Origin: Alphaproteobacteria bacterium
GTDB lineage: Bacteria > Pseudomonadota > Alphaproteobacteria > Caulobacterales > Caulobacteraceae
DNA: 50,936 bases
Reading direction: 5' to 3'
Assembly (NCBI GenBank): GCA_018821435.1
Contig: JAHJME010000043.1
Span: 1 to 50,936, forward strand
The notes beneath the pieces were generated by a model, which saw only the letters and a program-made list of their open reading frames with translations, was not told the origin of the DNA and made no database searches. This document shows positions 8,443-16,784 of this stretch, in pieces (within the stretch, counting starts at the first letter, position 1; every line of letters begins with the position of its first letter). The position numbers and the translations under genes were made by a program.

Positions 8443-10413
8443 TCAGCTCGCCACTCGGAATTGCTTCTCGAGGCGTTGGCCCGCCTCGACGAGGTGGGGG
8501 ACGTCCAGGATCAGGGCCACCCCGCCGTCGCCGAGGATCGTCGCGCCGGAGAAGGTCTCGACGTCGGCGTGCAGCTTGGAGAGCGACTTGATGACGGTCT
8601 GGTGGTCGCCGATGATCTGGTCGACGACCAGGCCCACCCGGGCCTCGCCGGTCGAGACCACGACCACCTTCTGGTGCGGACCGACCTCGGCCGTCGTGCG
8701 GAACAGCTCGCGCAGGCGCAGGAACGGCACGAACTCGTCGCGCAGCGAGATCAGGCTGCGGCCGGCCGAGCGGGCGTCCTGCTCGGGGCTGAGCTCGACA
8801 CACTCCTCGACAGCGGCCAGCGGCACCACGTAGCGGCCGTCGCCGACGCGGACCAGCAGGCCGTCGATGATGGCCAGCGTCAGCGGAATGCGCAGCGAGA
8901 CCTGCGAGCCCTGACCGGGGACCGAGGTGATGTCGATGGCGCCGCGCAGGCTCTCGATGGTGCGCTTGACCACATCCATGCCGACGCCACGGCCGGACAG
9001 ATTGGTCACCGCGGCGGCGGTGGAGAAGCCCGGGGCGAAGATCAGGTGCAGCAGTTCGGCATCGCTGAGCGTGGCGCCGGGGGCGATCAGGCCGGATTGC
9101 TCGGCCTTGGCGCGGACCCGCTCGCGGTCGATGCCGCGGCCGTCGTCCGAGACGGTGATCACCACCTCGGCGCCGGAATGGCGGGCGGACAGCGTCAGCT
9201 TGCCCGTGGCCGGCTTGCCGGCGGCGGTGCGCTGCTCGGGGGTTTCCAGACCGTGGTCGGCGGCGTTGCGGATCACATGGATCAGCGGGTCGGCCAGGCG
9301 TTCGATGATCGTCTTGTCGAGCTCTGTGGTCTCGCCCTGGGTGATCAGGTCGATGGACTTGCCGGTGTCGCGCTGCAGGTCGTGGATCAGGCGGCGGAAG
9401 CGGCCGAACAGGTTCGAGATCGGCACCATGCGCACGACCATCATGGTGTCGCGCAACTCGGCGGCGAGGCGTTCGACCTCCTCCGAGACCGAGCGCAGGG
9501 CCATGTCGGGCGAGTGGGCGGCGATGGTCTTCAGGCGCGACTGGGCGATGACCAGCTCGCCGACCCGATCCATCAGTTCGTCCAGGCGCTCGGCCGGGAC
9601 GCGCAGGGTCGAGTCGGCCTTCTTGGTTTCGGCGGCGGGCGCGGCGGCCGGGGCCGGGGCGGCCGCGACGGCGACCGGCTCGACGATGGCAGCCTCGACG
9701 ACGGCGACGGCCTCTTCGGCCGGCGCCTCGACGGCGCCCGTCTCCACGATCTCCAGGACCATGTCGTCCATGACGAACAGGAAGACGTCCTCGATGGACG
9801 AGCGGCTGACCTTCGGACCGGCCAGGGTCACGTCCCAGGCCAGGTGGCAGTCGGTGGGGTTCAGGTCGTCGATGGCGGGTACGGCCTCGGTCGAGGCCAC
9901 GATGCGGCAGTCGCCCAGGTCGCGCAGCTCGGCCAGCAGGCCCAGCGGATTGGTGCCGTTGGCCATGGCGTCGATGGGCAGCGAGAAGCGCACGCGCCAG
10001 GCCTTGGCGACAGGGGCGGCCTTGGCGGCGGGCGGCGCGGCGTCGCCGGCTTCCAGCACGCGGTGCAGCTCGGCCAGCAGGGCGTCGCCCACCGCCGGAT
10101 CGGGATCGCCCTCGACCAGCGCGCGCATGTGGTCGCGGGCATTGAGGACGCAGGTGATCAGTTCGGGCGTGGCCGGGGCCAGACCCTTGCGGACGCGATC
10201 GAACGCGGTCTCGCAGTGGTGGGTGAAGGCGGCCAGCGCCTCCATGCCGAACATGGCGCCCGACCCCTTGAGGGTGTGCAGGCTGCGGAACACGGCGTCC
10301 ACCAGGTCGCGGTCGTCCTGGCGGTCGGCCAGGTCCAGCAGGCCCTGCTCGATGGCCTCGAGCAGCTCGCGGGCCTCGAGCCGGAAGATCTCGGCGGGAT
10401 CCTGCAGGTTCAC
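8443..10413 (-). CDS. cheA: Chemotaxis histidine kinase CheA
   Basis: A 656-residue CheA. The P1/Hpt domain carries the phospho-accepting His in LHTLKGSGAMFG (about residue 47). A P2-like CheY/CheB-docking region is at about 130-220, followed by an Ala/Pro/Glu-rich linker. The P3 dimerisation helices (DELMDRVGELVIAQSRL) follow, then the P4 ATPase with N box NAADHGLETPEQR, G1 SDDGRGID and G2 NLSGRGVGMDVV. P5 at the C-terminus is CheW-like (GLLVRVGDGRYVVPLAAVEECVEL). It starts with GTG at 10413 in a GTGA overlap with the end of the receiver gene, implying translational coupling. It phosphorylates the receiver and CheB of this cluster. Confidence 0.97.
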   Translation of the reverse strand: MNLQDPAEIFRLEARELLEAIEQGLLDLADRQDDRDLVDAVFRSLHTLKGSGAMFGMEALAAFTHHCETAFDRVRKGLAPATPELITCVLNARDHMRALVEGDPDPAVGDALLAELHRVLEAGDAAPPAAKAAPVAKAWRVRFSLPIDAMANGTNPLGLLAELRDLGDCRIVASTEAVPAIDDLNPTDCHLAWDVTLAGPKVSRSSIEDVFLFVMDDMVLEIVETGAVEAPAEEAVAVVEAAIVEPVAVAAAPAPAAAPAAETKKADSTLRVPAERLDELMDRVGELVIAQSRLKTIAAHSPDMALRSVSEEVERLAAELRDTMMVVRMVPISNLFGRFRRLIHDLQRDTGKSIDLITQGETTELDKTIIERLADPLIHVIRNAADHGLETPEQRTAAGKPATGKLTLSARHSGAEVVITVSDDGRGIDRERVRAKAEQSGLIAPGATLSDAELLHLIFAPGFSTAAAVTNLSGRGVGMDVVKRTIESLRGAIDITSVPGQGSQVSLRIPLTLAIIDGLLVRVGDGRYVVPLAAVEECVELSPEQDARSAGRSLISLRDEFVPFLRLRELFRTTAEVGPHQKVVVVSTGEARVGLVVDQIIGDHQTVIKSLSKLHADVETFSGATILGDGGVALILDVPHLVEAGQRLEKQFRVAS

Positions 10414-10778
10414 TTGGTCAGCACCTTCTGCGCGATGCGGACCAGCTGTTCGGGATCGAAGGGCTTGGTCATCCAGCCGGTGGCGCCGGCGGCCTTGGCC
10501 TGGGCCTTCACGTCGCCGTCGGACTCGGTGGAGAGGAACACGATCGGCGTGCCAACCACTTTGCCCCGGGCGCGGAGCTGCTGGATCATGGTCAGGCCGT
10601 CCATGATCGGCATGTTCAGGTCCGTGATGATCAGGTCGAAGCCGCCGGCCTCCGCCTTCTCCAGCCCTTCCGAGCCGTTGACGGCCTCGGAGACCGAATA
10701 GCCCGCCGAGCTGAGGGCGATCTTGATCGCCTGGCGGATGCTGGCCGAGTCGTCGACCGTGAGGATGGAGGCCGTCAT
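10410..10778 (-). CDS. cheY: CheY-like single-domain response regulator
   Basis: A 122-residue stand-alone receiver: ILTVDDSASIRQ with the acidic pair, phospho-Asp in LIITDLNMPIMDG, Thr/Ser in VFLSTESD and Lys in MTKPFDPEQL. It starts at the ATG at 10778, whose first base is the last base of the STAS stop codon (TGATG). It probably takes phosphate from the co-encoded CheA. Whether it acts on the flagellar switch or on another output is not visible from sequence. Receivers next to STAS proteins in che operons can belong to non-flagellar systems. Confidence 0.9.
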   Translation of the reverse strand: MTASILTVDDSASIRQAIKIALSSAGYSVSEAVNGSEGLEKAEAGGFDLIITDLNMPIMDGLTMIQQLRARGKVVGTPIVFLSTESDGDVKAQAKAAGATGWMTKPFDPEQLVRIAQKVLTK

Positions 10779-11110
10779 CAAGCTACTCCCGCATAGGTCC
10801 AGAATTGCAGTCGGTCGGTGTCGGCCCCGGCGAGGAAGCCGCCGCGGTCGAGCACATCGCGCAGAGCGCCCTCGGCGGGCTGGGCCAGGCGCACTGTTCC
10901 GCCCTGCCGCGCGCAGGACGCGCGGGCGGCCTCGATGAGCTGTACGAACGAGAGGTCGGCGGCGGTGACCTCGGCGATGTCGACCACCAGGTCGCCGCCA
11001 GCCGCGACGGCCGCCGAAAGGCGCGTCCAGGCATCGATCACATGCGGAATGGTGGCCGGGCCGGAAAACGCGATCGCGCCTTCGTTCCCGCCGTCAAGTA
11101 TATCGCCCAA
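10778..11110 (-). CDS. STAS-domain protein at the head of the che operon
   Basis: A 110-residue single STAS domain (anti-sigma-factor-antagonist fold): AIAFSGPATIPHVIDAW, then DLVVDIAEVTAADLSFVQLIEAA, then a GTVRLAQPAEGALRDVLDRGGF helix-strand end. The loop that carries the regulatory Ser in SpoIIAA-type proteins reads AADLSFVQLI, so a phosphorylatable Ser is present. The start is a TTG at 11110 with a GAGGG ribosome site about 6 nt upstream; no ATG is available before the fold begins. It is coupled to the receiver by a 1-bp overlap. It may link CheA signalling to a partner-switch or scaffold output; this is inference. Confidence 0.82.
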   Translation of the reverse strand: MGDILDGGNEGAIAFSGPATIPHVIDAWTRLSAAVAAGGDLVVDIAEVTAADLSFVQLIEAARASCARQGGTVRLAQPAEGALRDVLDRGGFLAGADTDRLQFWTYAGVA

Positions 11111-11514
11111 AGCGTGCCCTCAGAATCCGGGCGATCTCAACGCAATTGCGCCTCGCCCATCGACACTGAGATGCTAGAGATACCGTATTGTTACGGAGTT
11201 AATCGACGCATCTAGGGTATATAGTTCAATAAACAACGATACGTGAGCTTAGTTGTTGGAAGTTACGTCGCCATTATTCCCAGCTTACAATTATAATTCC
11301 CAAGTTTGGTATTAGATTTCACCTGCGGCGCGGTGACGCACCGCAGCGGCATTCGGCGGGTCCCGTCCAGAATTAACCCAGGCGCTCAGCCACAAGTTGT
11401 CCTGCGGCGATCGGCGAATGCATGGCGCGCCGGGTTTGGACGAACAGGTTCTCTCGAAAAGCCGGGTCTATGGACAGATCGGCCCGCGACCTGCGCCGCG
11501 AGAAATGCAGCGCC
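11111..11514. other. AT-rich non-coding island upstream of the che operon
   Basis: A 404-bp gap between the STAS gene and the end of pobA. About 11150-11330 is strikingly AT-rich against the surrounding high-GC sequence. It contains tracts such as GTATATAG and AATTATAATT and, on the minus strand, a TATAAT within GAATTATAATTG. No open frame with a credible ribosome site was found. It most likely holds the che operon promoter and regulator sites. Confidence 0.6.
11273..11302 (-). promoter_or_regulatory. Pair of 10-bp direct repeats, candidate regulator site
   Basis: ATTATTCCCA (11273-11282) and ATAATTCCCA (11293-11302) differ at one base and are spaced 20 bp, about two helical turns. They lie upstream of the STAS-che operon. 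The second overlaps a minus-strand TATAAT. The pairing suggests an activator or repressor site; no factor can be named. Confidence 0.4.
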
Positions 11515-12690
11515 TCAGACCTCGGCCGGCCCGACATAGGCCTCGGCGAAGGCCATCTGCGCGGCGCGGGAACCGGCCAGGACGTCGAACTCCGCGCGCT
11601 GCAGGCGCCGGTCGAAACCGTCCGCGCCGGGAAACCGATGGGTCAGGCCGGTGAACCACCAGGAGAACCGCGCCGCCTGCCAGACGCGCCGGAGCGCCGC
11701 CGGGCCGTAGGCGTCCAGCGCCCCCTCCCCGCCCTCGGCGTAGAACGCCAGCAGCGCCTCGGCCAACCGGCGCACATCGGCCACGGCCAGGTTCATCCCC
11801 TTGGCGCCCGTCGGCGGAACGATGTGGGCGGCGTCGCCGGCCAGGAACAGGCGGCCGAACCTAAGCGGCTCGGTCACCGTGCTGCGCAGGGGGGCGAGGC
11901 TCTTGTCGAACGACGGGCCCCGGACCACGCCGGCCGCTGCCTCCGGCCCCAGCCGGCGCTCCAGCTCGTCCCAGAAGCGGCCGTCCGGCCAGTCCTCGAT
12001 CCGCGTGTCGAGCGGGCACTGGAGGTAGTAGCGGCTGCGGGTGGCCGACCGCATGCTGGCCAGGGCGAAGCCGTCCTCGTGGCTGGCGTAGATGAGTTCC
12101 GGCGCGGCGGGCGGCACGTCGGCCAGGATGCCCAGCCAGGCGAACGGGTAGCTCCGCGCGTGAGTGACCAGCACGCCCGGCGGAACGCTGGCGCGAGATA
12201 CCCCGTGCTGACCGTCGCAGCCGGCGACGAAATCGCAGACCACGGACTGCGCCGCCCCGTCCTGGCCCCAGCGCACGGTGGCCGCCGCACCGTCCAGGCC
12301 CTCCAGCGCCACGTCCTCGCAGCCGAAGATCACCGGCAGGCCCCGCGCCTCAGCGGCGTCGAACACGTCGCGCATCACCTCCTGCTGCCCATAGACCGTG
12401 ACGCCGCGCCCGCCGGTCAGGGCCGCGAGGTCGATCCGCAGGACGTCCCCGTCGCAGGCCAGGCTGACGCCGTCATGGACCAGCCCCTCGGCGGCGAGGC
12501 GCTCGCCCACGCCCAGGTCGCGCAGCGTCTGGACCGTGCCATGTTCCAGCACCCCGGCCCGCACCCGGCCCTCGACGTAGGCGCGGCTGCGCTGCTCCAG
12601 CACGATGAGGTCCACGCCCGCGCGGTGCAGCAGATGGCCCAGGACCATGCCCGCCGGCCCCGCGCCTATGATCGCCACCTGGACCCGCAT
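11515..12690 (-). CDS. pobA: 4-hydroxybenzoate 3-monooxygenase (PobA)
   Basis: A 391-residue FAD monooxygenase converting 4-hydroxybenzoate plus NADPH and O2 to protocatechuate. The N-terminal nucleotide-binding motif is VAIIGAGPAGMVLGHLLHRAG. The RVRAGVLEHGTV and LVHDGV segments are typical of PobA. The DG motif is CDGQHGVSRASVP, and the FAD ribityl site is GDAAHIVPPTGAKGMNLA. The substrate-site Tyr region is SRYYLQCPL. Its length matches the family (about 394). The ATG at 12690 (MRVQVAIIGAGP) is preferred over an earlier in-frame Met. It is divergent from ligC, consistent with feeding protocatechuate into the 4,5-cleavage pathway. Confidence 0.95.
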   Translation of the reverse strand: MRVQVAIIGAGPAGMVLGHLLHRAGVDLIVLEQRSRAYVEGRVRAGVLEHGTVQTLRDLGVGERLAAEGLVHDGVSLACDGDVLRIDLAALTGGRGVTVYGQQEVMRDVFDAAEARGLPVIFGCEDVALEGLDGAAATVRWGQDGAAQSVVCDFVAGCDGQHGVSRASVPPGVLVTHARSYPFAWLGILADVPPAAPELIYASHEDGFALASMRSATRSRYYLQCPLDTRIEDWPDGRFWDELERRLGPEAAAGVVRGPSFDKSLAPLRSTVTEPLRFGRLFLAGDAAHIVPPTGAKGMNLAVADVRRLAEALLAFYAEGGEGALDAYGPAALRRVWQAARFSWWFTGLTHRFPGADGFDRRLQRAEFDVLAGSRAAQMAFAEAYVGPAEV

Positions 12691-12755
12691 GGCCGCCAAC
12701 CTCTCCGAGGCGCCGTCCCCGCGCAAGCCGAGGATCACCCCGCGTCAGTGTTCCT

Positions 12756-12784
12756 GGGGCGGCGCTGGCGCGGTACACCGCCCC
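12756..12784. promoter_or_regulatory. Inverted repeat in the pobA-ligC divergent promoter
   Basis: Arms GGGGCGG and CCGCCCC separated by 15 bp within the 124-bp divergent intergenic region. They are flanked by GTTC upstream and GAAC downstream, extending the dyad imperfectly. Candidate operator for a regulator encoded elsewhere; no regulator gene lies beside these genes. Confidence 0.3.
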
Positions 12785-12814
12785 GAACGGATCCAGCCTT
12801 GAGGAGAGCGCGAC

Positions 12815-13756
12815 TTGAAAGTGGTGATGGCGGGGCAAGGCGCGTTCGGGGTCAAACACCTGGAGGCCATGCAGAAGATTGACGGCGTCGAGGTGGTCAG
12901 CCTGGTCGGCGGCAGCGCCGAGTCGACCAAGGCGGTCGCCGAACGGTTCGCCATCCCGCACTGGACCCTGGACCTGGGCGAGGCCCTGGCGCGGCCGGGC
13001 GTCGACGCCGCGATCCTGGCCACGCCAACCCAGATGCACACCGCCCAGGCCATCCAGTGCCTGGAGGCCGGCAAGCACGTGCAGGTCGAGATCCCCATGT
13101 CCGACAGCCTGGCCGACGCCGAGCGTCTGGCGCAGGTCGCGGCCAAAAGCGGCAAGGTGGCGATGGCCGGCCACACGCGGCGCTTCAACCCCTCGCACCA
13201 GTGGATCCATCAGCGCATCAAGTCGGGCGAGCTGAAGGTCCAGCAGATGGACGTGCAGACCTACTTCTTCCGTCGCAAAAACCTGAACGCCCTGGGCCAG
13301 CCGCGGAGTTGGACCGACCACCTGCTGTGGCACCACGCCGCCCACACCGTCGACCTGTTCCACTACCAGACCGGCGAGACCTGTTCGGTGGCGCGGGGCG
13401 TCCAGGGGCCGATGCACCCGGAGCTGGGCATCGCCATGGACATGTCGATCCAGATGAAGGTCCCGTCCGGCGCGATCTGCACGCTCTCGCTGTCGTTCAA
13501 CAACGACGGGCCGCTCGGCACCTTCTTCCGCTACATCTGCGACAACGGCACCTACATCGCCCGCTACGACGACCTGGTGGACGGCAAGGAACAGCCGATC
13601 GACGTCTCCAAGGTGGATGTGTCGCTGAACGGCATCGAGCTGCAGGACCGCGAGTTCTTCGCCGCCATCCGCGAGGGCCGCGAGCCGAACAGCTCGGTGG
13701 CCCAGGTGCTGCCGGCCTACCAGGTGCTGGACCGGGTCGAGCGGAGCCTGCTCTAG
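12815..13756 (+). CDS. ligC: 4-carboxy-2-hydroxymuconate-6-semialdehyde dehydrogenase (LigC-like)
   Basis: A 313-residue Gfo/Idh/MocA-fold NAD(P) oxidoreductase. The Rossmann motif MAGQGAFGVKHLE is at the N-terminus, then ILATPTQMHTAQAI, GKHVQVEIPM and AGHTRRFNPSHQWIH. The C-terminal domain carries QTYFFRRKN, SWTDHLLWHHAAHTVDLFHY and CTLSLSFNNDGPLGTFFRYI. These blocks are the ones I recall as characteristic of LigC, which oxidises the hemiacetal of the protocatechuate 4,5-ring-cleavage product to 2-pyrone-4,6-dicarboxylate. It starts at a TTG (12815) with GAGGAGA 7 nt upstream. The ring-cleavage dioxygenase (ligAB) and lactonase (ligI) are not in the window. Confidence 0.88.
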   Translation: MKVVMAGQGAFGVKHLEAMQKIDGVEVVSLVGGSAESTKAVAERFAIPHWTLDLGEALARPGVDAAILATPTQMHTAQAIQCLEAGKHVQVEIPMSDSLADAERLAQVAAKSGKVAMAGHTRRFNPSHQWIHQRIKSGELKVQQMDVQTYFFRRKNLNALGQPRSWTDHLLWHHAAHTVDLFHYQTGETCSVARGVQGPMHPELGIAMDMSIQMKVPSGAICTLSLSFNNDGPLGTFFRYICDNGTYIARYDDLVDGKEQPIDVSKVDVSLNGIELQDREFFAAIREGREPNSSVAQVLPAYQVLDRVERSLL

Positions 13757-13778
13757 CCCGACGCCGCGCGGCCCGCGC

Positions 13779-15203
13779 TCAGCTCTCCATGTCCTGGCGG
13801 ATCGTCCGGCGGCTCAGCCAGAACAGGATCATCGGCAGGATCATGATCGCGGTGGACCACAGCATGGTCGAGCGGATCGCCTGGGCGTTCACCGCGCCGC
13901 AGACCGCCTTGGCCTGGCCGACCGCCGCACGGCACGCCTCCGCCGACAGGCCCACGCCGGCCAGGTCGTGGTTGGTCATGGCGTCGTTGGCGATGCCGAA
14001 CAGGGTCGGGCCGCCGCCCATGCCGATCATGTTCATGACGAACAGTAGCACCGCCGCCGCCGTCGCCCGCATCCCCGGCGGCACCAGGCCCTGCACGCCG
14101 CCATAGACCGGGCCGTACCAGAGCGCGTGGCCGATGGTCGGCACGATCAGCAGGCCGAACGCCAGCGGTACATTGGCCGTGGACAGCGCCCACCACAGGA
14201 TAGGGGTCGACAGGATCGGGAACAGCGCCGGCAGCACGCCGTACCAGCGCAGGTCCTTGGCGCCGTATTTGTCGGCGAACCAGCCGCCGACCAGCGATCC
14301 TATGATGCCCCCCGCGCCCGAAATCAGGCCCAGCGACGTGCCCAGGAACCCACGCGGCTGCATGCCCACGCTGGCCGCCAGCTGGGTCAGTTCCGGCGTG
14401 TAGCCCCGCAGGAAATACGAGGCCAGGAAGTGGGAGTGGGCGTAGGCGACCAGGGCATACAGCGCCGAGCCCAACGCGAAGAACCAGAACGTCGGCTTGC
14501 GCGCCAGCACCCGCAGCACCGCGCGCATCGGCACATGCTCGGCGGCCCGCGCCGCCAGCGCGCCCGCGCTCTTCAGCGCCCGGCGCGGTTCCTTCAGCGT
14601 CAGCAGCGCGACCAGCGCCAGGACCAGGCCGGGGACGCCAGCCACCAGGAACGCCGTGCGCCAGCCGTAGCTCTCGGCCACCACCGCCCCCAGGCCCATG
14701 CCCAGCATCACCCCGATGGGACTGCCGATGGCGTAGATCGACAGCGCCACCGCCCGCTTTTCGCGCGGGGTGTACTCGCTGAGCAGCGAGTGGGCCGTCG
14801 GCGAACAGCCGGCCTCGCCGACGCCCACGCCCATCCGCGAGACCACCAGGGTGGCGAAGTTTTGCGCGAAGCCGCCCAGCAGCGAAAAGCCGCTCCAGAT
14901 GGTCAGGGCCAGAGCCAGGATTTTCGGCCGGTCGCCTCGGTCCGCCCAGCGCGCCACCGGGATGCCCAGCACGGTGTAGACGATGGCGAAGTAGATCCCC
15001 GCCATGGCGCCCACCTGGGCGTCCGTCAGGTTCAGGTCTTCCTTGATCGGCTCGATCAGGTTGGTGATCACCATCCGGTCCAGGATGTTCACCGCATTGA
15101 CCGCCATGAGCAGGATCAAGGCGTAGGTGCGATAGCGCGAGCTGACGACCGGCGTCTCCGACGCCTCTGCCTTGGGCGCGCCTCCGATCACAGCTTCCGT
15201 CAC
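13779..15203 (-). CDS. MFS transporter, spinster-like
   Basis: A 474-residue, 12-TM major facilitator. A soluble N-terminus of about 25 residues precedes TM1 (TYALILLMAVNAVNILDRMV). The signature loop is VARWADRGDRPKILALAL, with MGVGVGEAGCSPTAHSLLSEY in TM4-5. Proteins of this type move organic anions such as aromatic acids or sphingolipid-like ligands. Starts at GTG (15203). It lies 34 bp downstream of the AMP-forming ligase on the same strand, so it is probably the last gene of the CoA operon and takes up its acid substrate; that is inference. It is convergent with ligC across 22 bp, so import for the protocatechuate route is an alternative. Confidence 0.88.
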   Translation of the reverse strand: MTEAVIGGAPKAEASETPVVSSRYRTYALILLMAVNAVNILDRMVITNLIEPIKEDLNLTDAQVGAMAGIYFAIVYTVLGIPVARWADRGDRPKILALALTIWSGFSLLGGFAQNFATLVVSRMGVGVGEAGCSPTAHSLLSEYTPREKRAVALSIYAIGSPIGVMLGMGLGAVVAESYGWRTAFLVAGVPGLVLALVALLTLKEPRRALKSAGALAARAAEHVPMRAVLRVLARKPTFWFFALGSALYALVAYAHSHFLASYFLRGYTPELTQLAASVGMQPRGFLGTSLGLISGAGGIIGSLVGGWFADKYGAKDLRWYGVLPALFPILSTPILWWALSTANVPLAFGLLIVPTIGHALWYGPVYGGVQGLVPPGMRATAAAVLLFVMNMIGMGGGPTLFGIANDAMTNHDLAGVGLSAEACRAAVGQAKAVCGAVNAQAIRSTMLWSTAIMILPMILFWLSRRTIRQDMES

Positions 15204-15237
15204 GACCCTACCCCTCGATTATGTTTTTCGCCGCCCG

Positions 15238-16776
15238 CTATCGGACGGTCGCCGGCCAGTACTTCGCCTTGAGCATCTGCTTGGAGAGCTTGCCCGTGGG
15301 CAGCCGCGGCAGCGTCTCCATGAAGTCGAAGCTGCGCGGGATGGTGTGCTTGGCGATCTGGCCGGTCAGGAAGGCCGTGAGTTCGGCAGCCAACGCGGGC
15401 GAGGCCTCGACGCCCTTGGCGGGCTCGACGATCGCCTTCACCTCTTCCCCGAAATCGGGATTGGGCACGCCGATCACCGCCACGTCGGCGACCTTCGGGT
15501 GCAGCACCAGAGCGTTCTCGATGGCCTGCGGATAGATGTTCACCCCGCCCGAGATGATCATGAAGCTCTTGCGGTCGGTGAGGAACAGATAGCCGTCGTC
15601 GTCCACGAAGCCGATGTCGCCGACCGAGGTCCAGGTCGGGTGGTCCGGGTGCTGGGCCGAGGCCGTCTTGGCCGCATCGTTGTGATAGGTGAACACGAGG
15701 CGCGGCTGCTCGAAGTAGATCTGGCCGATCTCGCCCGTGGGCACGTCTTTCCCGTCCTCGCCGCAGATATGGATGATCCCGGCGCGGGCCCGGCCCACGG
15801 ATCCCGGACGCTCCAGCCACTCGGCGCTCGTGATGCTGGTCGAGCCGTTGCCCTCGGTCGCGCCGAAGTACTCCTCGATGATCGGCCCCCACCATTCGAT
15901 CATCGCCCGCTTGACCTCCACCGAGCACGGGGCGGCGGAGTGGACGGCGCAACGGTGGCTGGAGAGGTCGTGGGCGGCCCGTTCGGCCTCGGTCATCTTC
16001 AGGAAGCGGACGAACATGGTCGGCACCCACTGGCTGTGGGTGATCCGGTGGCGCTCGATCAGACCCAGCGCGTCGGCCGGCTCGAACTTCTCCATGATCA
16101 CGGCGGTCCCGCCGAAGAAGTTCGTGCCCAGCACATAGCTGAGCGGCGCGGAGTGATAGAGCGGCGCCGGCGACAGATAGACCATGTCCGGGCCGAAGCC
16201 GTACGTCTCCTGGCTGGGCTTCAGCCGCCAGCCGTCCTCGATGGGACAGTCCTGCAGCGGCCGCTTGATGCCCTTCGGCCGGCCGGTCGAGCCGGAGCTG
16301 TACAGCATGAAGTCGCCGGCCCAGTTCTCGACGGGACCCGGCGTCGCGGCGGCGATGGCGTCCTCGTAGCGCGCGAAGCCCTCGGCCTCGCCATCGACGA
16401 TCAGGCGCAGCCGGCAGCCTGGCGCATGGGCCAGGGCGCCCGCCGCCGTCGCGGCCAGTTCGGCGGACGTGACCAGCACCGCGGCGCTGCAGTCGTTCAG
16501 GATGAACCCGGCCTCGTCGGCGGTCAGGTAGCGGTTGATGGCGGTGACGTAGATCCCGCTCTTCAGCGCCGCCCAGCACACTTCCAGGAAACGCGGGTTG
16601 TTCTCCATCAGGATCGCCAGGTGGTCGCCCCGGCGCAGGCCTTGGTCGTGCAGCAGCCGCATCAGCCGATGCGTGCGATCGGCGAGTTCGCCATAGCTGA
16701 TCGTCCGGCCGCTGGGCTCGAAGATCAGCGCCGGCTTGTCCGGTGAGATGCCTTGGTGGTGCGACAGAAGCTGCAT
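15238..16776 (-). CDS. AMP-forming acyl-CoA synthetase
   Basis: A 512-residue ANL-superfamily ligase activating a carboxylic acid with ATP and CoA. The P-loop-like A3 motif is MLYSSGSTGRPKGIKRPL. A5 is YFGATEGNGSTSI, A7/A8 are SVGDIGFVDDDGYLFLTDRKSFMIISGG split around W-T-S-V-G-D and T-D-R-K, and the A10 region is RLPTGKLSKQMLK with its catalytic Lys. The start at 16776 (MQLLSHHQG) is chosen because homology begins there; longer upstream frames lie inside the SDR gene. It is 8 bp after the SDR gene. The substrate is unknown; sequence resemblance is to the aryl/branched-acid type (FadD/feruloyl-CoA-synthetase-like), not long-chain FadD. Confidence 0.9.
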   Translation of the reverse strand: MQLLSHHQGISPDKPALIFEPSGRTISYGELADRTHRLMRLLHDQGLRRGDHLAILMENNPRFLEVCWAALKSGIYVTAINRYLTADEAGFILNDCSAAVLVTSAELAATAAGALAHAPGCRLRLIVDGEAEGFARYEDAIAAATPGPVENWAGDFMLYSSGSTGRPKGIKRPLQDCPIEDGWRLKPSQETYGFGPDMVYLSPAPLYHSAPLSYVLGTNFFGGTAVIMEKFEPADALGLIERHRITHSQWVPTMFVRFLKMTEAERAAHDLSSHRCAVHSAAPCSVEVKRAMIEWWGPIIEEYFGATEGNGSTSITSAEWLERPGSVGRARAGIIHICGEDGKDVPTGEIGQIYFEQPRLVFTYHNDAAKTASAQHPDHPTWTSVGDIGFVDDDGYLFLTDRKSFMIISGGVNIYPQAIENALVLHPKVADVAVIGVPNPDFGEEVKAIVEPAKGVEASPALAAELTAFLTGQIAKHTIPRSFDFMETLPRLPTGKLSKQMLKAKYWPATVR

Positions 16777-16784
16777 GGGATTGC

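Noticed and set aside
4331..10701. Very long plus-strand open frames opposite the MCP and cheA genes
   Set aside because: They are antisense shadows of conserved che genes with low-complexity composition and no credible ribosome sites.
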